Positions 1-7,225 of a stretch of DNA of 64,000 nucleotides are shown piece after piece. A program made the position numbers and the translations under genes. The notes under the pieces are model-generated. The model was not told where the DNA came from. It ran no database searches and saw only the letters and a list, made by a program, of their open reading frames with translations. Within the stretch, counting starts at the first letter, position 1. Each line of letters opens with the position of its first letter. The stretch covers positions 1 through 64,000 of the forward strand of contig JAQCKF010000001.1 of NCBI GenBank assembly GCA_027592275.1, read 5' to 3'. The DNA comes from Pseudomonadota bacterium. GTDB taxonomy: Bacteria; Pseudomonadota; Gammaproteobacteria; Pseudomonadales; Pseudohongiellaceae.

Positions 1-762
1 CACCGAGAGCTTTTCGAAGCCAGTAATGCGGCTCGGCGCGTAAGTAGTAGCTGCTGCCAGTGAATCGACGGTCAGGAAGAATGTATCTTCGCCAGCTCCG
101 CCGGCAACCAAATCGCTAACGTTGAACGTGTCGTCAGCTGCAGTTGTTGAGTCTGTAGCAAACGCCTGGTCATCGCCAGCACCCAGAGTTTTGTTGTCCA
201 AACCTGTAGTGAGCGTATAAGTGCTGCCTGCGACTGAGGCGCTAGTTGTGCTTGCAGTTGCATTCGCTGCAGTAACAGTCGCGTCATCGCTAGTTACGCT
301 TGCGATCGCTGTAGTGCTTACATCGGCTTGCTCTAGAGTTAGTGTGTAGTAAGTAGCAACTTCTACTTTGTTATTAAAATTAGCAGCGTATGTACCTATG
401 GCCGTATCAGCTTCATCAAGCTTTGCCAGAAATTCAACTGATATGCGAACTACGTCAGCGCGAGTTCCGCCAGCGGCTAGCAAGCCCTCAACGATAGTTA
501 CGCCTTCGGCAAGCGCAGCGGCAGAAACGCCAGGAAGAAGGTTTGCAAGAAATTCCTCACCAAACTCAGCAGCTGTTTGGAAAGATGGGTAGGTTGCATT
601 GAATGTATCGCTAGTTGTCAGAATAGTCGCGATTTCGGCAAGAGACTTGCCCGCTTCAGACTTTGCAACCAATGATGTTAATAGAGTTGTACCAGGTGCC
701 GCGTTATACGCGCCAACTACCATTTCTATGATGGATTTACGTGTATCAGCTGTTATAGCCAT
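1..762 (-). CDS. S-layer-like / RTX-type surface protein, N-terminal part (runs off the window)
   Basis: This ORF is open for 254 codons from an ATG at 762 to the left edge and is missing from the ORF track because it has no stop here. The start is supported by AAGGAG at 774-769, six bases upstream. There is no Sec signal peptide. Residues 1-145 are acidic and helical, resembling the N-terminal region of Caulobacter RsaA and DUF4214-like domains. From about 180 the style changes to YTLTTGLD and AADDTF, then GGAGEDTFF at 221-229, which fits the RTX nonapeptide pattern GGxGxDxUx, and TGFEKLSV as in RsaA-like beta repeats. RsaA-type proteins are exported by type I systems through a C-terminal signal, lost here, and form a surface layer bound to O-polysaccharide. 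The type I genes at 7.2-11.7 kb and Wzm/Wzt at 13-15 kb agree with this. A large RTX adhesin is the main alternative. Confidence 0.72.
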   Translation of the reverse strand, partial: MAITADTRKSIIEMVVGAYNAAPGTTLLTSLVAKSEAGKSLAEIATILTTSDTFNATYPSFQTAAEFGEEFLANLLPGVSAAALAEGVTIVEGLLAAGGTRADVVRISVEFLAKLDEADTAIGTYAANFNNKVEVATYYTLTLEQADVSTTAIASVTSDDATVTAANATASTTSASVAGSTYTLTTGLDNKTLGAGDDQAFATDSTTAADDTFNVSDLVAGGAGEDTFFLTVDSLAAATTYAPSRITGFEKLSV

Positions 763-777
763 TTGTTACTCCTTGAG

Positions 778-793
778 ATGAAATCGATTTCAT
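778..793. repeat. 16-bp perfect palindrome in the leader of the surface-protein gene
   Basis: The sequence atgaaatcgatttcat is its own reverse complement. It lies three bases upstream of the AAGGAG ribosome-binding site of the gene ending at 762. It could be an operator, or a small RNA hairpin that affects ribosome access. Only the palindrome is seen; the role is inference. Confidence 0.5.
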
Positions 794-844
794 ATTTTTT
801 TTCCAATGGTATGGCAGATACTCAGGCACTGCTCCCATCATCGG

Positions 845-857
845 TATAGCTATCATA
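845..857 (-). promoter_or_regulatory. Predicted promoter (-10 and +1) of the surface-protein gene
   Basis: On the minus strand TATGAT at 857-852 is a good -10 hexamer (TATAAT with one change). This puts +1 near 845 and gives an untranslated leader of about 83 bases. No good -35 is visible, but a CRP-type site is centred at 886.5, exactly 41.5 bp upstream of that +1. This is the class II CRP-activated arrangement, in which an activator replaces the -35 contact. The start point is predicted, not measured. Confidence 0.5.
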
Positions 858-860
858 ATC

Positions 861-912
861 AGTACATCCCGTTGCCTATGTGATTAGAATCACATAGGCA
901 ACGGGATGTACT
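861..912. promoter_or_regulatory. 52-bp perfect inverted repeat containing a CRP-type operator
   Basis: Two 25-bp arms (861-885 and 888-912) are exact reverse complements separated by two bases. At the centre, 879-894 reads TGTGATTAGAATCACA, a perfect TGTGA-N6-TCACA CRP consensus. The symmetry runs much further than a single dimer needs, so the element may also hold a second protein or form a hairpin or cruciform. A matching core (GTGATT-N2-AATCACATAG) occurs at 6236-6253 beside the local Crp-family gene. No run of T follows the hairpin on the gene's strand, so a terminator is unlikely. Confidence 0.75.
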
Positions 913-1129
913 GAGAATTCTTTTTACATCCAAACAACATCACTCACACAGCGCGAGCAATAGAAGACATCGGCGGATAGTACAAGCTCTTGAGCGCTAA
1001 AACAACTATCGCTCCCTTTTTCTCACAGTATTACGCTAAATCCTTCTTTTGTTAGTGATTTTTGCTGAAATTTACGGCCTTTATAGGCCAGTAGATTGTG
1101 ACGAAATTGAGAGGCTTAAAATTGAGAGC
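913..1129. other. Non-coding remainder between the surface-protein promoter and the barrel gene
   Basis: No plausible ORF. A small hairpin GGCCT-TTAT-AGGCC (1076-1089) lies downstream of the barrel gene stop and could weakly end that minus-strand operon, but it lacks a T-run. A short direct repeat of AAATTGAGAG lies near 1104-1128. Nothing else is recognised. Confidence 0.4.
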
Positions 1130-2524
1130 CTAGAAAACCCAGCCAAAGCCTAGCGCAGCACTGGTATCTTTACTTCGGAACAACTCCAGGTTGCTGCGTT
1201 GCCGCTGATGATAGACGTTAATCATGAAATTAGCGCTGCTGCCCAACAGGTGGACAGGTCGCCTATACTCCAGTAAGAGGTAGCTGCGTTTTAGGGAACG
1301 TTTTGCACCCTCTTTCAGCAAGGGGCTGTAGCCTCTTCTATCTTCTATGTTGGTATGGCTAAGTTGAGCGCGTAGCGAGGCTGTCTGCAGGCTGTATTGC
1401 CAGCTTAGATTCGACTTCCAGGCGACTCTATCGCCACCTAGCCTGTCGCTATTGGCGGCAAAGTTATTAATTCGGCCCAAGTCCACACGGAGTTGCTGCC
1501 GCCCAGCACTGCCAAATTGTGGGCAGCTAACCCCTAGCGAAGCCTCGGTTTCCAAGCCGTCCAGGCGGTTTTCTCGGTGAAAGTCTTGATGTTGAACGGC
1601 TAGCTGGGAATAAGGGTTGCAGCGGCGATCACTTCCCAGCTGATAGCGAAAGCTGCTATCGAGCCCGGTAAACAGTGAGCTGCCCCCGTACTGGAGATGG
1701 TTCACGCCGGCAGCTGCCTGCCAGGAGTTGGTCCTACTTGGCTTCAGAAACTGATAGCTAGCGGCGAATTGCAATAGGTCGGACTGCGAATATTCGCTGT
1801 TGCGCGAACGTATCTCCGCTCCCCAGTTTTGTTGGCTCTCGGGGGCCAGTTGCCGCTGCTGATACGCTGCTCGCGTACTCAGATAGCCGCCACTGTGCGG
1901 TCTGAATTCAGGGTCGAGGCCTAGCTGAATGGGCTCCCCGGACAGGGTAAGGGTAATTTGCCCGGAATCCGGTGCGCCGTTGAGGTTGTTGTCATAACCG
2001 GCGAGTACCTCGGCCTGTAAGCTGGATTGACGGGTAAAGGCTCGCCACCGCTCTTGCCGGCTCTGCAGTGCAGCGTCGATGCCTTCAGGCAGATCTTCTC
2101 GTGCTATTAATTGTTGGTTCATCTCCAGCGCCGTAAACAGCTGGCCTTCTTCAAACAGCGCCTGAGCATAATCGATGGCGGCGGCGCCATTTCCTGGATT
2201 GAGCAGCAACGCCCTCTCGAGCGATTCCAGCGCGCCGGCAAGGTCCGAGTTACTGAGCTGGGCCGCACCATAGAGCGCGAAGAATTCGGAACTTTCCAGG
2301 CATTGGGCTAGCAGTTGGCTGATTTGCTGCTGCAAGGCGGCCGAATCGGCCTCTTCAGCTTGATAGAAGGCGGACAGATCGGGGCAGGCAGCGAAGGCGC
2401 TAAGGGGGAGCGAGCCTAGGGCTAGGAGAAATACCCACTGTAGGCGCTTGGCTACAGACCTTGCGAGCCTGATTTGCTTGTTCAATTCCGCGGTCATCCC
2501 TGAGTTAACTGGCTCATTAGTCAT
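1130..2524 (-). CDS. TPR-containing outer-membrane beta-barrel protein of a FecR/CHASE2-cyclase operon
   Basis: 464 residues. The N-terminus is basic, then a hydrophobic stretch WVFLLALGSLPLSAFA acts as a signal peptide, with likely cleavage after about residue 45. Residues ~75-150 are alpha-helical with TPR-like spacing (ALESLERALLLNPGN). From ~170 to the end, alternating polar/aromatic strands (AGYDNNLNG, SYQFLKPSRT, LLLEYRRPV) and a terminal phenylalanine (GFGWVF) indicate a transmembrane barrel recognised by the BAM machine. The domain order resembles SLAM-type and other TPR-barrel proteins, but no exact family is claimed. It is the third gene of the operon, 61 bases after the cyclase, so it probably acts in the same envelope-sensing pathway. 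The extended N-terminus leaves the start uncertain: an internal ATG nine codons downstream is also possible. Confidence 0.65.
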   Translation of the reverse strand: MTNEPVNSGMTAELNKQIRLARSVAKRLQWVFLLALGSLPLSAFAACPDLSAFYQAEEADSAALQQQISQLLAQCLESSEFFALYGAAQLSNSDLAGALESLERALLLNPGNGAAAIDYAQALFEEGQLFTALEMNQQLIAREDLPEGIDAALQSRQERWRAFTRQSSLQAEVLAGYDNNLNGAPDSGQITLTLSGEPIQLGLDPEFRPHSGGYLSTRAAYQQRQLAPESQQNWGAEIRSRNSEYSQSDLLQFAASYQFLKPSRTNSWQAAAGVNHLQYGGSSLFTGLDSSFRYQLGSDRRCNPYSQLAVQHQDFHRENRLDGLETEASLGVSCPQFGSAGRQQLRVDLGRINNFAANSDRLGGDRVAWKSNLSWQYSLQTASLRAQLSHTNIEDRRGYSPLLKEGAKRSLKRSYLLLEYRRPVHLLGSSANFMINVYHQRQRSNLELFRSKDTSAALGFGWVF

Positions 2525-2585
2525 TGCGGCGATTATGGGTAATCACAGGGCTGCCTGCAATGTGAACAGGGGATAGAGTAAAAAA

Positions 2586-4607
2586 TTATCGCCGGCCACC
2601 GCTAAGCAAGCGCAGGTTTGGCTGAGAAGAGGAGTCGCCGGTGTCTTCGGGCTCGCCCAGGGACGGTGCGAAAAGAACATGGGGGGTCTTCAGGCCGCTT
2701 AGCAGATAGCTGCCTTGGGACTGCAGGGATTCGTCACGAAGCTGCCGCGCTGCACACTCGCCTATTAATACGGGCTGGGCAAGCTCGGCTGTCATTTCCT
2801 GAATGCGCAATACGACAGATACGGTTTCGCCTAGCAGGGCATGGGTACGGCGGTGTGCCGGGCCAATAGAGCCTATTAGCACTGGGCCCTGCTCTATGCC
2901 TATACCCAGAGCCATAGGCTCCAAGCCTTCCAGGGCATGTTCCGGCAACAGGTTTCGATAGACCGAGGCCTGCATCTCCTGACCTGCCGCCAGTGCCTGC
3001 GCCGCAGATTTTTGGTTATAGCCATCCCAAACGGCTAACAGGCTGTCGCCCTTAAATTCATGCACTCGCCCGCCATGGCGTTCGATGATTTCGGCGGCAC
3101 GGGTAAAGAAGTAGTGCAGCACAGCCGCAGGCTCTTCCGGAGGCCTGGATTCACTGAAGGCGGAAAAGTTACGCAGGTCGGCGCTTAACAGCGTCACATC
3201 ACAGCGCTGCGCGTTAATGCTAGAGCTGGGCAGGCTATAGGCTATCTCCCTGGCGATGTTGTCAGGCAGATAGCTATTCAAATTGGTATAGACACGGCTG
3301 CGCTCTGAACGCACCCTGCTAAGCTCAAACAATAGCAGAAAGCTGCCGGCTAAGGCGCCATAGAGGGCGGGGAAGAACCAGCCTAGCCAGAGATCTGCAC
3401 TTTGCAATAAAACCAGATGCAGTGTCAGTGCCGCAACGGGCAACAACACCGAAGCGATGGGCAGGCCATAGGCCTTGATGCGATCGCCGCTCAGGGCCAG
3501 CCGGTAAAGCGCCAGAGAAAATAGCAGACAAAGAAGGCCTTGAAGCATATTGGCACTGCGTGGCGTATAGGGCACTGCCATATCCAATAAGCTGCCCAGC
3601 ATGCGAGCCTGCAGCTCCACGCCGGTTGCTGCGCCGTTATAAGGCGTGGGCACTATGTCACCCATGCCAAAGGCCGTGCCGCCAATTAGCACCCAGGCAT
3701 TGTCGAGTAATCCGGAGTCGATATTGCCATTGATAACATCCACCGCAGATACGGCGGTATAGGCTGCGGGATCCTTGGCGAAGGAGATTCTCAGATTGCC
3801 ATCGCGGTCCAGCGGAACATCGAGGCCGGGGTAGGCATCAAACTTTAAAATATACGCCGGGTCCAGCGGGGAGCTGCCAGAGTCGATGGAGGCCTGCCAG
3901 GGACTGAAGTTGCTTGCCTGCAGGAAGGCAGTTAGCGCAAGTGCCGGATAGGCCTGCCCGTCTGCACAAACGATCGCGGGGGCTTTGCGCACTGCGCCAT
4001 CGGTGGAGATGATAGGGGTGATGTGGCCCTTAGGAACCGCGGCAAAGCCGCTGTGTGGAGCAAGATAGCCATTGGCAAGCGGCAGCGGCAGGCCCGTAGC
4101 TGCACTATTACAGCTAATACCTGAAATTGGGTGCGTCATTTGGCCCGCAGTGACACGTTGCCCGAGCTGGAGGGCCAGCACCTGAGCGATCACGGCACCG
4201 CGGGCATTTTGCAAGGAAGCAAGAAGCACATCGTCGCCGGGCCTTGCCTCAGGATAGACTATATCGTGAAGCTGCAGCTGGGCGCCGGCGGCATCAATCG
4301 CGTCTACTAAGGTAGCGATTTGATCTCTAGCCCAGGGCCAAGGACCTACTTCGGCCAGGCTTGCTTCATCGATAGCGACTATAATAATGCGTTCTTCAGG
4401 GGCTGTCTGAGGCGACAAGGTCCACCCTCTGGCGCCCAGACGCTCTTCCAGATTGACCAGGGTAGCACCGGAAACTAGAAAGAGACCCGAGCACAGCAAT
4501 AAGGCCGCAAGCAACACCAACAGGCGCGCCGCTGCTGGCGTAAGCTGCAGTAAAAAATGCAGAGGGTTGGCTGCTGTGTGAGTAGAGTCAGGCATACTAC
4601 TGGCCAT
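2586..4607 (-). CDS. CHASE2-domain class III nucleotide cyclase (adenylate/guanylate cyclase family)
   Basis: 673 residues. There is one transmembrane segment (~28-50), a periplasmic CHASE2 sensor (~65-345), three more membrane spans (~353-428) and a cytosolic class III cyclase domain (~465-640). The two metal-binding aspartates are present (SAD477, GD521). The residue that reads the purine, four before D521, is E517 (HEFKGD). It is Lys in most adenylate cyclases and Glu in guanylate cyclases. The partner position is Ala590 (HALLG) rather than Asp/Thr or Cys. The transition-state Asn is replaced by Ser597, while Arg601 is kept. The product (cAMP, cGMP or something else) is therefore uncertain. 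The gene overlaps the FecR gene by 11 bases and sits near a Crp-family gene, suggesting a sensor that signals to that regulator. Confidence 0.85.
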   Translation of the reverse strand: MASSMPDSTHTAANPLHFLLQLTPAAARLLVLLAALLLCSGLFLVSGATLVNLEERLGARGWTLSPQTAPEERIIIVAIDEASLAEVGPWPWARDQIATLVDAIDAAGAQLQLHDIVYPEARPGDDVLLASLQNARGAVIAQVLALQLGQRVTAGQMTHPISGISCNSAATGLPLPLANGYLAPHSGFAAVPKGHITPIISTDGAVRKAPAIVCADGQAYPALALTAFLQASNFSPWQASIDSGSSPLDPAYILKFDAYPGLDVPLDRDGNLRISFAKDPAAYTAVSAVDVINGNIDSGLLDNAWVLIGGTAFGMGDIVPTPYNGAATGVELQARMLGSLLDMAVPYTPRSANMLQGLLCLLFSLALYRLALSGDRIKAYGLPIASVLLPVAALTLHLVLLQSADLWLGWFFPALYGALAGSFLLLFELSRVRSERSRVYTNLNSYLPDNIAREIAYSLPSSSINAQRCDVTLLSADLRNFSAFSESRPPEEPAAVLHYFFTRAAEIIERHGGRVHEFKGDSLLAVWDGYNQKSAAQALAAGQEMQASVYRNLLPEHALEGLEPMALGIGIEQGPVLIGSIGPAHRRTHALLGETVSVVLRIQEMTAELAQPVLIGECAARQLRDESLQSQGSYLLSGLKTPHVLFAPSLGEPEDTGDSSSQPNLRLLSGGRR

Positions 4608-6030
4608 TCCAAAGCGTTAAACCCTGGATGTCTCCGTGCTGCAGTTGTTGCTCAAAAAAGTATCCGGCTTCGGTGCCATCGAGGCTAACCGCTCCGGCGA
4701 TCCGCTGGCTTTCTGTGCGGCTATGGAAGTAGCCCCCATCGAACAACCGGCCGCTGGCCACGAATTCAAGCTCACCGGTCAGGCTGTGACTCAGATTGAG
4801 CAGAGTGGCAAAGCTGTTTTCCTGAAAGTCTATATCCAGCGTGCCGCCGCCGACTTTCATCGCCACCACACCGCTGGAAGAATTATAGAAAGCCTGGGCA
4901 CTGCTTAATCCAAAGCTGACAACGGTAAGGCCTTTGTCCAGACGTTTGCTGCCATTTTCGCTGCGAAACAAGCCATAGTCGAGGTTGCCCACAGTCACTT
5001 CTCTTCCATTTCGAGCCTCATCGTAGGAGAGAGTGATGCGCTCCTGAGCATCGAGCCCGCCGTTGCTATAGCGCCCCCAGATCAGCTGTCGATCGGCTGC
5101 ATCGGCAATCGCTATGGCCTGGGTGGGTGTAAAATTAGCTGGCAGCTGACTCGCCGATTTTGCAAGATCGCTAGCGGCATTGTCTGTTACGAGAACCGCC
5201 GACAGCTCTTCGACACGCACCCCGTTATCCTCGGTGCTAGACGCTTCGTCAGCGCCTTGTGATCTGCGAATCGCCTGCTGAACCCCGGTGCGCATTGCTG
5301 TCATATTTTGCGCATCGGTTGCAGGGACAAGACGTGGCAGGGGCGTGCTGCCGTCCAGTTCGATGACTTCCATCGTTGCGCTGGACAGCTCTATGGAATT
5401 AGTGCTGCAGGGGCCGAAGGCATCGGCGCGGCAGTCTTCAGAAAACGGCGCCAGTACTATGGAGCCTTCATTTACCAGGGCTCTGGTACTGCCGGCTTTC
5501 GCGCTGACGGTAAAATCTGTGCCTCGCACGCCGATAGCGGCAATAGGTGTATTCAGGCGAAAGCGCTGGCGTGCCGCCTTGGCAGCCTTGCCGGAGATAG
5601 CCCGGGTTATGCCTTCGATCAGATCAAATTTGACTGTAGAAAGCGCCGGACGGGCAGGATCGTAGTCGTAGCGCGTTATTTCGAGGCGGCTATCTGGCCT
5701 TACGCTAACCAGGGCATCGTCTACAAAGCGGATGTGAACATGGCCGTTAGCGGACGTCACGATCTGGTCATGGACTGTAACCTGAGAGCCTGGCTTCACT
5801 GCTCGGGACAGCTTGCCCGAGCCGGACTCGATAGTCGCCCTGCCAAGAACCAGGCTTACCGTTCCCACCAATGCCGCAGGTTCTGTACCGGCTTGCTGCT
5901 GTTCTGACGTTTCAAGGCCATAAGTAGGCGTCGCTAGCAGGACGAGAATGAGCCCCGCAGAGGCAAATACGGCCTTGACGCCAATGAATCTGGCGTTTTT
6001 AACGAGCTTGATGAAGTGCCGATTAATCAT
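4597..6030 (-). CDS. Periplasmic FecR-domain protein
   Basis: 477 residues. A hydrophobic segment (~17-38, ending TPTYG) is a signal peptide or N-terminal anchor. The FecR domain spans ~55-195, with HVHIRFVDDALVSVRPDSRLEI and LNTPIAAIGVRGTDFTV typical of the family. The C-terminal half (~200-477) is not recognised and ends in LTLWNGQ. In classic systems FecR passes an outer-membrane signal to an ECF sigma factor. Here no sigma factor is present, and the gene is translationally coupled (11-base overlap) to a CHASE2 cyclase, an arrangement I recall from other bacterial FecR-CHASE2 operons. The likely role is to present a periplasmic or cell-wall signal to CHASE2. It is divergent from the Crp-type gene, with the CRP-like site between them. 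Confidence 0.8.
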   Translation of the reverse strand: MINRHFIKLVKNARFIGVKAVFASAGLILVLLATPTYGLETSEQQQAGTEPAALVGTVSLVLGRATIESGSGKLSRAVKPGSQVTVHDQIVTSANGHVHIRFVDDALVSVRPDSRLEITRYDYDPARPALSTVKFDLIEGITRAISGKAAKAARQRFRLNTPIAAIGVRGTDFTVSAKAGSTRALVNEGSIVLAPFSEDCRADAFGPCSTNSIELSSATMEVIELDGSTPLPRLVPATDAQNMTAMRTGVQQAIRRSQGADEASSTEDNGVRVEELSAVLVTDNAASDLAKSASQLPANFTPTQAIAIADAADRQLIWGRYSNGGLDAQERITLSYDEARNGREVTVGNLDYGLFRSENGSKRLDKGLTVVSFGLSSAQAFYNSSSGVVAMKVGGGTLDIDFQENSFATLLNLSHSLTGELEFVASGRLFDGGYFHSRTESQRIAGAVSLDGTEAGYFFEQQLQHGDIQGLTLWNGQ

Positions 6031-6207
6031 ATTCTAAACTTTAGGTGTACATTTATTTGAGAACTAGCCGAAATTAAAACCTATGCTGCTAAAAGTGCCT
6101 GGCTATTAATCTGACGGCTACTTTTACTCCCTGCTAACACCACGACTAGCATTACTTAGGGCGCTGTAGCATTAGCATGGCAATACGGCCTAATTCTAAT
6201 AGATGGT

Positions 6208-6213
6208 AAAATA
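6208..6213 (-). promoter_or_regulatory. Possible -10 of the FecR-cyclase-barrel operon
   Basis: TATTTT on the minus strand lies so that the CRP-like site centred at 6242.5 would be at -41.5. The hexamer is weak (four of six), so this is a tentative call based mainly on spacing. The leader to the ATG at 6030 would be about 170 bases. Confidence 0.25.
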
Positions 6214-6234
6214 CCTCAGGGGCTGAGGCCGGGG

Positions 6235-6250
6235 CGTGATTCAAATCACA
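6235..6250. promoter_or_regulatory. CRP-type operator between the fecR and crp-like genes
   Basis: CGTGATTCAAATCACA matches TGTGA-N6-TCACA except for the first base. It shares GTGATT-N2-AATCACATAG with the operator at 879-894. Its centre is 6242.5, about 62 bp upstream of the predicted start of the regulator gene (class I spacing) and 41.5 bp from a possible start of the divergent operon. Autoregulation and joint control are inference. Confidence 0.65.
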
Positions 6251-6270
6251 TAGCACCACAATACCCGCTT

Positions 6271-6298
6271 TTGCTATTTCATTTCAAGCACTTATAAT
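6271..6298 (+). promoter_or_regulatory. Predicted sigma70 promoter of the Crp-family regulator gene
   Basis: TTGCTA (6271-6276), a 16-base spacer and a perfect TATAAT (6293-6298) predict a start near 6305 and a leader of about 50 bases. No other strong promoter is seen in this 324-base divergent spacer (6031-6354), and the rest of the spacer shows no ORF. Confidence 0.55.
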
Positions 6299-6354
6299 GC
6301 GTCACCAGCCCTATTGAGAGCTGTTATCAGGTTTATGACCGGGCTCTATATTTG

Positions 6355-7056
6355 ATGATAGTCACTCCCGACTTGTTGCGCTCTTTCTCGATTCTGAAGA
6401 CGCTCGCAGACAATGACCTGCTAGGCCTCGCTCAGCAGTCATCCCTACGCAAGTTTACCCGGCGCGGCATCGTGCTGAATGCCGGCGAGAAAGAAGAACA
6501 TGTCTGCCTATTATTTGAAGGCAGGCTACAGGGCGTCGATTTTACCATCGATGGCCGTGAAGTAGGCCTGTATTTTGTGCAGCCTGGAGAGTTTTGCGGT
6601 GAGTTAGGATTGTTCGACCGTGGCCCACAGCCTGAATACGTTATCGCCTTAACGCCTTCCGTCGTTGTGTTCGTGCCAATGAGCGGCCTGCGGGAAATAA
6701 TGAACAAGACCCCCACTGTTGCCAATACCCTGGGGCTAAAACTGGCAGACCGAGTCAGGCAGATGATTTTTCAGCGCTCCTTGCTTGGCTTGCCGAATAT
6801 TCCGCAACGTGTGTGTTGCCAGCTGTGGGCGTTAGTGCCTAATAAGGACAAAGAATCCGATGCCGCCAGCGCTATTGCAAACCCGCCAACACATATGGAA
6901 ATAGCGATCATGCTAAGTATGAGCAGGGAGACGGTCACCCGCGTATTTCAGACTTTACAAAAGCGGCAGATAGTAAGACGGGACGGGTCTGCGAATTTGA
7001 TCATTAACGAAGTCAAAATATTAAAAGATATTGCTGAAGGAAAGGAATCGATCTAA
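6355..7056 (+). CDS. Crp/Fnr-family transcription regulator
   Basis: 233 residues. The track begins one codon earlier at TTG; ATG at 6355 is preferred, although neither has a clear ribosome site. A cyclic-nucleotide-type beta-barrel spans ~10-118, with PGEFCGELGLF (78-87) matching the phosphate-binding cassette of CRP. However, the Arg/Ser pair that holds cAMP phosphate in E. coli CRP is absent (GPQPEYV here), and the C-helix Thr/Ser pair is Met/Ile. The winged helix-turn-helix (~179-205) has SRETVTR, keeping the Arg, Glu and Arg that read TGTGA/TCACA in CRP. This agrees with the two sites found at 879-894 and 6235-6250. It probably controls the surface-protein gene and its own divergent region. 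The ligand is unknown. Confidence 0.88.
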   Translation: MIVTPDLLRSFSILKTLADNDLLGLAQQSSLRKFTRRGIVLNAGEKEEHVCLLFEGRLQGVDFTIDGREVGLYFVQPGEFCGELGLFDRGPQPEYVIALTPSVVVFVPMSGLREIMNKTPTVANTLGLKLADRVRQMIFQRSLLGLPNIPQRVCCQLWALVPNKDKESDAASAIANPPTHMEIAIMLSMSRETVTRVFQTLQKRQIVRRDGSANLIINEVKILKDIAEGKESI

Positions 7057-7225
7057 ATAATTTCCTCCTTGGGCTTTACGCTTGGGCTAAGAATTGGCGG
7101 CAGGGTTGAATATCTGCGCTTGCCCCCAATTAAAGGCATCAAGCAGAAAAATTTGGAAACTACTCGAATTTACCAGCAAAACTCGCGGAAATTGCGAATT
7201 AGCAGAGACAAGAAGAATTAGCTAA

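Noticed and set aside
2535-2550. TAATCACAGG upstream of the barrel gene as a CRP-like site
   Set aside because: The opposite half-site is missing; single TCACA matches occur by chance.
3040-3060. Lys519 of HEFKGD read as the adenylate-cyclase base-specifying lysine
   Set aside because: By alignment with KFIGD the specificity residue is four before the Asp, which is Glu517; the lysine is at another position.
5308-5907. 199-codon plus-strand ORF opposite the FecR gene
   Set aside because: It is a shadow of the FecR reading frame; the minus-strand frame has the signal peptide and domain motifs.
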